From Panonychus citri (Eukaryota; Arthropoda; Arachnida; Trombidiformes; Tetranychidae): 64,000 nt of DNA. The notes under the pieces were generated by a model that was not told where the DNA came from, ran no database searches, and saw nothing but the letters and a program-made list of their open reading frames with translations. A program made the translations under genes and the position numbers. The stretch is from the NCBI RefSeq assembly GCF_014898815.1, contig NW_026515468.1, positions 372,001 through 436,000 on the forward strand, written 5' to 3'. Positions 54,949-63,949 of this stretch are shown in pieces (positions within the stretch are counted from its first letter, which is position 1; each line of letters opens with the position of its first letter).

Positions 54949-57462
54949 ATGATGATGAATGATGATTTACTTTCTAATGAAGGAGGAGGTGTAATTGGTG
55001 TTGTTAATGAGTTCCCTTCATCGTCCGAGTTGATACCTTCTGCTGTTAATTCAAGTACTACGACTATTAATACCAATTTAACCAATACCGCTGAGGAAAT
55101 GAATGGTAAATCGGACGACGATATGGTTGAGGAAAATTCTGACGATCGTGAAGGTTGTCGTTCATTAATTTGTGATTCTAATGGTATCATTGTTGCCGAG
55201 ATGGTTTATCGATGTATGATCTGTGCAAATGTGGTTGAATCAATTGCTGAGGCTCAAAAACATTATCGTGTTAAACATATCGGTGAAGAAATTATTGAAC
55301 CATCACCTTTATCCTCATCTTCGTCTACCACTGCTGCTGGTTACACTTATTCTCATTCACCCTCAGCCAAATTTAACAATAGTAACACCAACAACAACAA
55401 CAACACCAACAACAATAGTTATCATAATTCTGGAATTAATAATAATAACCTGGTTAACCATTCAATTCACAATAGTAATTCAATTAACAGTTATAATCAT
55501 GGTTATAACAATTCATCAAACACATCATCCCTTGGTTTTACCGGTTCAGTAGCATCTACACCGTTGAAATCATCTTCATTATCTTCACCACCTAATAAGG
55601 ATTCTGGTTCAAAGGTATCCAATTCATTAGCCTTAATGATGAACGGTGATGGAAATCAATCGGATGAGGCTGAAGATTATTCTTTTACTTCTCAAGAGAT
55701 GCCTTTTCTATTTAATCACCATAACAACAATTACGATTATACCCCTAGTTTTATTAGTAATTTTGATGATTTCGATCCAACCCAATTTCTATCTCAAACC
55801 TTCACAACTGAACCTACCTCTAAAAAGTCAAAGACTGAATGTAAGTGGTCTCATTTTGGTTCACTTTCTTTTTAGGTTTTTCCTTCCTTTTCACTTTCTC
55901 TTTCTTTCTTTTTTTTACTTTCGCTCAAATTATCCTTCACTTTCTTTTACTGCTACTTTTAGGCCTACGAACCTAAATTTTCCTCCTTTCTCTCTATTAC
56001 TCTTTTATACTCCTTGACAATTTAAAGCAATTAGACGATTGTAGCAAGTAAAAAAAAAGAAAAAGATAGAGAAAAGTAACCTTATATTCTGTATTTACTT
56101 ACCGTTACATTTTTCCTCTCTTTTTCTCTTTCTTTTCCCACTTTCTCTTTCTTATCCTCTTTCTTTCTCTCTCTCACTCTACTTATACAGCTACTAATGG
56201 AACCAGCTCGTCCAGAGGGGGTTATGTTACCTGTGCCGTTTGTAATATAACCAAATTTTATGCCAGTGTCCAGCGTAGATATGGACAGTTTACTTGTATG
56301 GGTTGTGCCAAATTTTTTGGTCGTTTCCTCATGAAACCAAGACGCTATTATTGTCCTAATCTGGGTAATTACTGTTCTCCTTCATTTTCCTTTTTGGTTA
56401 CTCTCCGTTTCCTTTTTCTCTCTCATTCTCTCTATATTCCATACTTTTCTTACTTAACCTCATATTCTTAATGTATCATATGCACTATCTTATCATATTA
56501 ATATCCCAATTTACTGATTGTGCGAGTAATATTCCAATCATCTTCTCATCATGTCGATGAATTGTTTTTCCTATTACAATTTCTCTAACAATTTGACCGA
56601 TCTTTTGTTTTTCTATATTAGATTCTTATTAGAAATTGATATCATTTTAAATTCTCTCTGTATACCATATGTTCACTATTATCCAATTATCTAAATTTAT
56701 ACATGTTTGATGAAGATCAATGAGATTGTTATATTCCTTATTTTAATTTTCTCCTTGTTTCTCTCCCTTGTTTCTATTTAAGGTACTTGTCCATTGGCCC
56801 AATCTCCTAGATGTAAAGCATGTCTCTTGCAGGCTTGCATTCGGACTTATGTTATAGATGACAAAAGAATGAAGATAGTAAACGCTAATAGGCCATTAAA
56901 ACGCATGGGTCCTGGAGGCGGTTCATTACCTTCTGATTCTATTGAATCACCTCCTTCTCCTGTGGCTCCAACAACAGGAACTGTAACATTGAGAAACTCA
57001 AAAGAAACGATTAAAAAGGAGTCATCACTATTGGCAAGTTCAAATGTAACCGATACTCCAGAAGGAAGGAGTAAATCAACCTCACTTAGTAAAGACGATA
57101 AATTAAATTCACCCAATAAAAGAGGAAATAACAGTGTAAACAATAGTTGTAATACAATTAGTCGCAATTCACCTGGTAAAAGTTCAGTTGAATCAACTGC
57201 AAGTTCATCAACTCCAACCTCAACCCCAAAGAAAACCAATACAACTAATGGGACCAACCCAGGACGTAAATCGGCCGGATGTAGAGCATGTAGCGGCTGT
57301 TTAGCTGAAGATTGTGGTAACTGTCACTACTGTCGGGATAAGCCTAAATTTGGTGGTGCAAATACCCTTAAGAAAAAGTGTATTGCTAAACGATGTTTAA
57401 TGCAAGGATATAAAATTAAGCCCAGTGATAATTTGAAGAAAATTAAGATAACCCGAAAATGA
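54949..57462 (+). CDS. Zinc-finger protein: C2H2 finger, receptor-like Cys8 module and CXXC domain
   Basis: Three coding exons (54949-55840, 56191-56364, 56783-57462) join in frame through two phase-1 GT-AG introns to give 581 residues. A C2H2 finger lies at 89-110 (C-x2-C-x12-H-x4-H). A polar stretch rich in Asn and Ser follows. Exons 2-3 encode cysteines 312, 315, 333, 336, 352, 358, 366 and 369, spaced 2-17-2-15-5-7-2. This is close to the nuclear-receptor DNA-binding spacing (2-13-2-15-5-9-2), with CMGCAKFFGR echoing the receptor P-box. No ligand-binding domain follows. A CXXC finger ends the protein (cysteines 522-560, with KFGG at 544-547), the type that binds unmethylated CpG in KDM2, DNMT1, MLL and CFP1. 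It is therefore probably a nuclear DNA-binding or chromatin protein. Two further ATGs follow directly at 54952 and 54955. I do not recognise an ortholog, so no symbol is given. Confidence 0.85.
55841..56190 (+). other. Intron 1 of the CXXC gene
   Basis: This 350-bp phase-1 intron begins GTAAGT and ends in a pyrimidine tract and TTATACAG. Reading through the donor adds about a dozen residues before a stop at 55875, which would leave a protein with only the C2H2 finger. Confidence 0.9.
56365..56782 (+). other. Intron 2 of the CXXC gene
   Basis: This 418-bp phase-1 intron begins GTAATT and ends TATTTAAG. It splits the receptor-like cysteine module between its sixth-from-last pair (PNLG|TCP). 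Splicing restores the C-x5-C spacing. No other feature is seen inside. Confidence 0.88.
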
Positions 57463-57516
57463 AAGCGGATTAGCCTAAGCTGAGAAATTAAATTTTTCCA
57501 TCTTTATGCCTACTTC

Positions 57517-57548
<32 letters not shown>

Positions 57549-58795
57549 CTTTCTTTTCCTCACTTACTCTCTCTTCCTCTCTTCTTCTCTTCTCCTTCTC
57601 AAGTTATCATGAATAACCTAATGGTCGTCGTCGTTGTCGTCGTTAATCATCATCCAATACACGCCCAATACCAGCACCATCAACAATTATTACAAAGACA
57701 CACCAAAAAAAAGCACCAAAATGTAAACACTAAAATCAACAATTGATTCAGCAATTATCATATCGCCAAATCAAATCTGAGTCAAAAACGAACATGGAAA
57801 ACTATCTAATCGATATGGAAACTGACAAAATCGAAAGATACAAATATATATATACAACATATACCACAGATTTATAAATGTATATTTAACCTCTTGGTAC
57901 ACAAACTAAACAAGACCAGAGACACTTAACCTCTGGCCTTATATACCCGATAAGCATAAAAACTAAACTGCGTCAAGTCAAGTCTCGAAGTCAAGTCACA
58001 TAAACACACACACACACATACACACATACAAAAACCCGTCAACCGAAAGTCAAAATGAAGCCAACAAGTCATCATGGGTTCAAAACGCGATTGCAAACGG
58101 ATTACACACTTTATTTTTTTTCTTCTCGTCAAAAAATGGTCTTTAATCAACACAACAATTTAACGTTCAACATGAAACACCAAAATCTAGATGTAAATTA
58201 ATTGTGAAGCCAAAATTATCCAACAACAAAGAAACCTAAATATGAGTGTTATTATATATACAAAATATATTATGGAAACAAAATTCAACAATTATATTTA
58301 AATATCTAAACAACTTATCTACACACAAACGACACATTAACCACACAATCAGTTGAGGATAATATGAGAATATATATTTATATATATTTACAATTAGTGA
58401 CAATTAAATATTTAATTGTGTGTGTAAATCTAGTTGGTGTGTGTACGATAGGTGGTTTAAATTAATTGCATTGCTTTGCATGATTTAATCTTGTCATAAA
58501 CAGAGAGAGTCAACTTGGTTAATTGTTATTAACCAATTTTGATTTTTCTCATTTCTTTTTCTGTTTTTTTTTTGATTTTCCGAACAATTAAAAACGCAAT
58601 CAACACACACACACACATACTGATATAATTAAATGCTACTAAATCAGTGGCATTTAATTTACCTATTGTACATGTAATTAATATCTATACATATAAATTA
58701 TAATCAAAATTAGTTAATATAAATTGTGTAACAATTTTGGACAATTAACTGATGATTAAGAAACTTATATAAATTTATTGTTTTGTTACCGATGC
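57463..58795 (+). other. 3' untranslated and intergenic DNA after the CXXC gene
   Basis: This holds a CT tract at 57517-57541 running into CACACA, an imperfect GTC/GTT run near 57626-57645, and several CA and TA dinucleotide stretches between 58,000 and 58,620. No open frame of substance is present on either strand. The end of the transcript cannot be placed from sequence alone. Confidence 0.6.
57517..57541. repeat. (CT)n microsatellite after the CXXC gene
   Basis: A 25-bp CT run that passes directly into a short CACACA run, about 55 bp after the stop codon and so probably in the 3' UTR. Confidence 0.95.
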
Positions 58796-59878
58796 AAAAT
58801 TTAATCTTAAACATCAGAACAATTAACGATTTAAATTGTAATACCTTTGTAAACCCTTAATTGTAACCTTTTTCTTTTCTTCGTAACTATTACGATTAGT
58901 TAATTGTTTCTATGTTTCTTTTTCTTTCTCTTTAATTGTAATCATTTTTCATTACCATCTCTCGGCTATAAATCCACTTGTGAATAACTAAGTGACCCCA
59001 ACGTCCAGTCAAAGGAAGAAAAGGAAACACTGATTAATTGTCACGGCCTAAAATCTAGTTTTCACAATCACAATTAACTTAATTAGTTGAATTTGTTAAA
59101 AGAAAAGTTTCTTTCTATTTCCTTTTCCCATTCTTACCTCTTTTTTGTTTCCTATTTACCTTGAGTTTGAGGTCATCTTTTCCTTTTCCGTTATGTTGAT
59201 CATCTCATATTAAATCCGATTAATTTTGCTTTTTTAATCGCTTACAATTAGTTAATTAGTTGCGCGTTTTCAACTCTCTCATGGTAATTTAATTATCGAG
59301 TCAATTTAATTTGGATAACCGTTTTGATCTAAAACTTTTCTACTTTAAATCCAATCTATGTTCACCTTGATCGGTTCAACTAACATTAATTACGATTTGT
59401 GATCAAATCAATTAAGTCGCAAATGAATTCTAATTGACATAATCAACAATTAAAATTACAATTCTCTTTCCGAATGATTATTAATAAAGCAAAGTATAAA
59501 ATCAGTGAGTATTTAGATTTTCATCTTCGATTGACAATCAAAACCTTTAATCAAAATCTTCATCGTTAATCAAATCAATTCAATTGTCTTTGATTGTTAA
59601 TTGTGACTAATTAAATTCTTGTCGAAGTAGATTAATGGTTACAATTAGTTTCCATTGGTAGGAAAATAAAACTTTTCTTTCAAGTCTTTTAAGTAGTCAT
59701 TGTAATTGATCATTCGTTCAATTTGATTAACGAAATTAGTCAACTGGCTAATTGTTGGTCAACAATTAGGTGACTCATTAATTTAGGTCGGAAAAATTTT
59801 CTTTTTTAGTTTTTTTTCTATTCACTAGATGGCGCTGACGTTTTGTTTTCTTTTTTTTGTTGCGAATTTTTTTCTTTC
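58796..59878 (+). repeat. Direct repeat copy 1 (1,083 bp)
   Basis: From AAAATTTAATCTTAAACATC onward this copy matches 61839-62587 almost base for base. The differences I see are a few substitutions, a 12-base and a 6-base gap, and about 350 bp (near 59338-59686) absent from the other copy. Both copies end just after an AGATGGCGCT motif and a T-rich stretch. Copy 2 abuts the Y14 start codon region, so the unit appears to be the Y14 upstream region. Nothing coding is recognised inside. Confidence 0.93.
59823..59836 (+). promoter_or_regulatory. CTCF/YY1-like AGATGGCGCT motif in direct repeat copy 1
   Basis: CACTAGATGGCGCT fits the Drosophila CTCF core YAGRKGGCGC. The same 14 bases occur at 62532-62545, about 120 bp before the Y14 ATG. 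In this copy no intact gene follows, so it may be a displaced promoter element. Confidence 0.45.
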
Positions 59879-60454
59879 AGTGAAAATCATGTTCGAATAT
59901 GTTCATCCTGAGCTATTGTGCCTCAAGCACCAATTTCAATTCTTCACAATTTATTAGCAATCAGAGAAAATATTAGAAAGTGTTCATTGTTGTGTCTTCT
60001 TCATGTCAATTTCATTTCTTTCTTCTCACCCAATTCCATGATAACTCCGTCAGAATTTTCCTACATTATTCATCAACTCGGTGGTAATAACAGTTTCTAG
60101 AGAAAAATTAAAATGCGAAAAACATTAAAGGTAAAAGTTTCCATTACGACAGTTGAACATCCACACCAACACATAATCAAGATGATGATTTATCCTTAAT
60201 CATTAACCTTCACTAGATTAAGTTTTTTAATCTCAATACAAAGAAACGAAATGATTTCATCATTAATTCAGTTTCACTTTTAAAGTGAACATTAGATTAT
60301 CACTGTGATTAAGAATTGATTAAATCCTAGATGATTATTAGTATAATTGTGATTGATTAATTATTAACTTGATTCTATTATTTCATTTGTGGTTCTGTTG
60401 GTTCATTGGTTTTCTCAATTTTCATGAGCAGCATCTTAATCATCAATATCCTAG
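59879..60454 (+). other. Unassigned stretch between repeat copy 1 and the GPCR remnant
   Basis: No product is recognised here. A short frame starts at ATG 59889 (MFEYVHPELLCLKHQ...) and stops after about 22 codons, and an overlapping 60-residue frame at 59918 has no familiar motif. The stretch could hold the missing 5' part or first intron of the GPCR, ending at a possible acceptor TATCCTAG at 60447-60454. It does not resemble the Y14 5' region that follows copy 2. Confidence 0.4.
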
Positions 60455-61825
60455 CAAATTGTCATCAATTTATCATCACAATCAACAACAACAACCTCGT
60501 CATCTTCATTGATTTCATCCGTGAATCCATCTTACATTGAGTTTCGTGATAGATCTCGTTTCTGGATACAGCGGATTCTTGTTCCATTGGTTATGATCAT
60601 CGGTGTGATTGGAAATTCAATGACAATAGTTATCATGACTTGAGAAGACATGAGAAGCTCAACAAATTGTTATCTCGCTGCCTTAGCATCAACCGACGTG
60701 ATGTATCTTATATTTTTCTTAAACATTATCCTGATGCAGATCATTCAAACTTTTATTACTATTGGGTTTTCTACCCATTCAGTTTAATGATTGTTGATGG
60801 TTGTTCCAACATATCAATCTGGTTAACGGTGACATTTACCTTTGAAAGGTTCATCGTTGTTACTCATCCGATTCGTGGTAAATTTGAGTTCAGTGGATAA
60901 TTCAACACGAATCGATGTTCTTTATTCCGATTTTGGTAAAAATAAAATGTACAAAACAGTTTATTATTGGACAACGTCAGTGCTGTTCACTTTCTTTCCA
61001 TTAACATTATTGACCTTTTTCAATGCTTTTCTCATCAGATCAGTTCAACTATCACGAAGAGCGCGCGCTGATATGACCCAGTCAAAGATCACAACTGCCT
61101 ATTCAACAGTCGCCAAAACTGATCCTGATCCAAGTCCAAGGTTAGGTCGTAATGGTGTTACATCAACAGGCGGTGGTGGTGGGACATCAGGGAGCAAGAT
61201 TGACCATTCAACTGAGACTAAAATAACGATAATGTTAATCTCAGTTGTGGTGCTTTTTTTGTGTTGCCAATCCCCAACAGCGATCATGTTGATCTATTCA
61301 TCTGTTCGAGAATTCAAGAGAAACACCAATGAATATCATATGCATATCGCTCTGAACAATATTTTCAACTTTTTAGTGGCCTTTAACGCCGCAGGAAACT
61401 TTGTCCTTTATTCACTGCTCAGTCAAAAGTATCGACGCACATTCGTTCAGCTTTTCTGTCCCTGTATCAAGGGTCGACTTTCTCGATTACAATCTTACCA
61501 ACAAACACTTTATCCTTCAAATGCAACAACAATTGGGTATTCAACCTCATCAGATAAAAGGTTCAATGAATTTCTATCAGTATCAAGTGACTCAAACTCT
61601 CGAGGATCAGCATCACCTCGAGTTGGATTACCTGGAAGTGGCTTTGATTTCGGTCGGCCAAACAGTAATTATTAATACAATCTTGACAACACACCGACAA
61701 CAACAACTCCGGTTAATCATAACAACAATACATTGACAGTCAACAACAACTCTTTCAACAGTATTAACAATGTAATAAACGTTAACGATATTGAAATTAA
61801 ATCGATTAAATTTCATCAAACTTGA
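60455..61825 (+). pseudogene. Degraded rhodopsin-family GPCR (neuropeptide receptor-like)
   Basis: The homology runs through different frames. TM1 (FWIQRILVPLVMIIGVIGNS) reads into an in-frame TGA at 60641, then the typical MRSSTNCYLAALASTD loop and TM2. A frameshift near 60735-60752 leads to TM3 (YYYWVFYPFSLMIVDGCSN, then ERFIVVTHPIRGK). The next segment, in the first frame again, starts at the second extracellular loop (STRIDVLYSDFG). TM4 is therefore missing, with no room for an intron. TM5, TM6 (with CQSP) and TM7 plus helix 8 (FVLYSLLSQKYRRTF) follow, to TAA at 61673-61675. The frame stays open beyond that TAA to TGA at 61823, with Asn/Thr-rich sequence. It resembles FMRFamide- or TRH-type receptors; the ligand is unknown. 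Several independent lesions argue for a pseudogene rather than an assembly error. Intron loss cannot be judged without the parent gene. Confidence 0.8.
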
Positions 61826-61838
61826 TTGGATAACAATT

Positions 61839-62587
61839 AAAATTTAATCTTAAACATCAGAACAATTAACGATTTAAATTTTAATACCTTTGTAAACCCT
61901 TAATTGTAACCTTTTTCTTTTCTTCGTAACTATTACGATTAGTTAATTGTTTCTATGTTTCTTTTTCTTTCTCTTTAATTGTAATCATTTTTCATTACCA
62001 TCTCTCGGCTATAAATCCACTTGTGAATAACTAAGTGACCCCAACGTCCAGTCAAAGGAAGAAAAGGAAACACTGATTAATTGTCACGGCCTAAAATCTA
62101 GTTTTCACAATCACAATTAACTTAATTAGTTGAATTAAGAAATTTATTTGTTAAAAGAAAAGTTTCTTTCTATTTCTATTTCCTTTTCCCATTCTTACCT
62201 CTTTTTTGTTTCCTATTTACCTTGAGTTTGAGGTCATCTTTTCCTTTTCCGTTATGTTGATCATCTCATATTAAATCCGATTAATTTTGCTTTTTTAATC
62301 GCTTACAATTAGTTAATTAGTTGCGCGTTTTCAACTCTCTCATGGTAATTTAATTATCGAGTCAATTTAATTTGGATAACCGTTTTGATCTAAAACTTTT
62401 AAATGGTCATTATAATTGATCATTCGTTCAATTTGATTAACGAAATTAGTCAACTGGCTAATTGTTGGTCAACAATTAGGTGACTCATTGATTTAGGTCG
62501 GAAAAATTTTCTTTTGTTAGTTTTTTCTATTCACTAGATGGCGCTGATGTTTTGTTTTCTTTTTTCGGTTTTGAATTTTTTTCTTTC
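61839..62587 (+). repeat. Direct repeat copy 2 (749 bp), Y14 upstream region
   Basis: This matches 58796-59878 with only scattered differences. It lacks about 350 bp present in copy 1; the junction falls at a CTTTT shared by both ends of the missing piece, which suggests deletion here by microhomology. It ends about 75 bp before the Y14 start codon and contains the AGATGGCGCT motif. It therefore probably includes the working Y14 promoter and could be the original copy. Confidence 0.93.
62532..62545 (+). promoter_or_regulatory. CTCF/YY1-like motif, likely Y14 promoter element
   Basis: CACTAGATGGCGCT lies 117 bp before the Y14 ATG, close to where a transcription start is expected. It is identical to the motif in repeat copy 1 and similar to those upstream of Sema-2a and the CXXC gene. 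No TATA box is evident nearby. Confidence 0.5.
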
Positions 62588-62661
62588 TCTTCAATTGAAA
62601 TCACATTTTCTTAGTTGTTTTGATTATTTTTATCTATTATCTTTTAATTGTTACGATTAAA

Positions 62662-63478
62662 ATGCTTGGCGGTGATGAAATTGTTCTTAATGAAGGTGAA
62701 GCCAGTGAGTTTCAAGAAATTCAACCAGATGATGACGACGGAGACGGTGAGTTAATATAAAGTGTTGATCTTTCCGCCAACAGGATAGATTTTCAATGTT
62801 TGAGTTGACGTTCAATTTTAATTGTTTCTTTGTTCATTTTTTATCTTTCGATTTGATTTATAGAAAATGTTGTTAAACTTAAGGAAAAGGTGAAACGTAA
62901 AAAGGGTCGTGGTTTTGGTCCAGGTAAGACGGAGCATTTAGTTCATTTTCTTCCTTTGAATCGCTTTAGAATTAGCTTTTTTACCGACCCTAATGATTAT
63001 CTTTTCTTTAGATGGAACTGCCCGAGAAGCGATTAAGGAATATGAAGCCATGGAATCAGGGGACAACGACGAACAAGGGCCACAAAGATGTAAGAATTGC
63101 TCATTAGAAGAAGATTAATTAGTTGAGAGAAGAAAAATTATTTGGAAATTAAAAAATTGACTCGTTCTCTTTTCGCTCTTTTTAGCTGTTGAAGGTTGGA
63201 TTCTTTTTGTCACTGGAGTTCATGAAGAAGCTCAAGAGGAGGATGTTCATGATAAATTCCGAGACTATGGAGAAATTAAAAATCTACACTTAAATCTTGA
63301 CCGACGAACTGGTTTTCTCAAAGGTTATGCTTTGGTTGAATTTGAATCGTACAAATCAGCCAGTAGTGCATTAGAAAATCTCAATGGGTCGAAAATTCTT
63401 GGACAAACTGTTTCCGTCGATTGGGCTTTCATTAAAGGTCCACTTAACAAGAACAGGGGAAGAAGATCCCGACATTAA
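62662..63478 (+). CDS. RBM8A: RNA-binding protein 8A (Y14/Tsunagi), exon junction complex core
   Basis: Four exons (62662-62746, 62864-62923, 63012-63089, 63186-63478) join through three phase-1 introns of about 90-120 bp to give 171 residues, matching human Y14 (174) and the fly protein. The N-terminus is acidic, followed by a basic KVKRKKGRGFG stretch. One RRM begins at about residue 79 (GWILFVTGVHEEAQEEDV), with RNP2 at 81-86 and RNP1 KGYALVEF at 120-127, and ends VDWAFIKGP. The tail is Arg-rich (RGRRSRH). Y14 pairs with Mago in the exon junction complex laid down on spliced mRNA, acting in the nucleus and cytoplasm in mRNA localisation and surveillance. The start is the first ATG after the promoter motif, in good context (AAAATGC). 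No lesion is seen. Confidence 0.97.
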
Positions 63479-63817
63479 GAATGGCTAATATACCAAAAGT
63501 ATCATTGAAACATTTCCGAACTGTTCATCTTTTCATCATATTTCCACCGCGTTGGTTTATCATCAAGTTCTCATGATAACAATCACCGAACTTTTTTTTC
63601 TTCATCTTCTTCAAAGAGATTAATTGAATTGAATCTTATTCTCTTTGTCATTTTCTTTTGTAAATCAACAAACACAGAACATGTTACCATGCGATAGAAT
63701 AAAATTTCTTCAAATGGTATTTATGTAATTCTAATTAGAAATTATCACCAGAATCTTCGGTTACATTTAATCATATCTCTAACAGGTTAATATCTTATCA
63801 TCAATGGAGGGATTCAA
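63479..63817. other. Convergent 3' gap between Y14 and homogentisate dioxygenase
   Basis: This 339-bp interval separates two stop codons that face each other. AATAAA at 63698-63703 is a likely polyadenylation signal for Y14. No exact AATAAA is seen for the minus-strand gene before that point, so the two 3' ends may meet or overlap. Confidence 0.7.
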
Positions 63818-63949
63818 TTACGTTTCCTTTGCTCCGGTGAAGTGTTTTTCCAATGGTTGCCAACATTTGAAGTAATTCTGATCCAATTCGGGTGCTGCTT
63901 GTGCCCATTGAGTGACCGCTAAACTCAAGGATGATTCAAACATGAAAGC
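63818..63949 (-). CDS. HGD: Homogentisate 1,2-dioxygenase, last exon (partial gene)
   Basis: On the minus strand an acceptor (TTCTAG) is followed by 43 codons and TAA. The peptide starts AFMFESSLSLAVTQWA and continues with DQNYFKCWQPLEKHFT, which matches the C-terminus of animal homogentisate dioxygenases (AFMFESSLSLAVT, NYYKCWEPL, SHFT). The enzyme opens the ring of homogentisate with O2 to give maleylacetoacetate in tyrosine breakdown. Its iron-binding residues lie in upstream exons outside the window. The exon starts at a codon boundary, so the preceding exon should end in phase 0, probably at the Met before AFMF. The 51 bases up to the window end are intron. Fewer residues follow SHFT than in the human protein. 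Confidence 0.93.
   Translation of the reverse strand, partial: AFMFESSLSLAVTQWAQAAPELDQNYFKCWQPLEKHFTGAKET

Noticed and set aside
54843..55190. 115-residue minus-strand frame opposite the CXXC gene exon 1
   Set aside because: It is a shadow of the real coding exon on the + strand.
56847..57257. 136-residue minus-strand frame
   Set aside because: It is a mirror of the Ser/Thr/Asn-rich coding exon 3 of the CXXC gene; it contains only hydrophobic low-complexity sequence.
60875..60890. A 16-base GT...AG piece in the GPCR taken as an intron
   Set aside because: Far below any workable intron length, and removing it does not restore TM4.
58796..62587. Direct repeats read as long terminal repeats of a retroelement
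   Set aside because: No reverse transcriptase, integrase or gag-like sequence lies between them, copy lengths differ, and copy 2 merges with the Y14 promoter.
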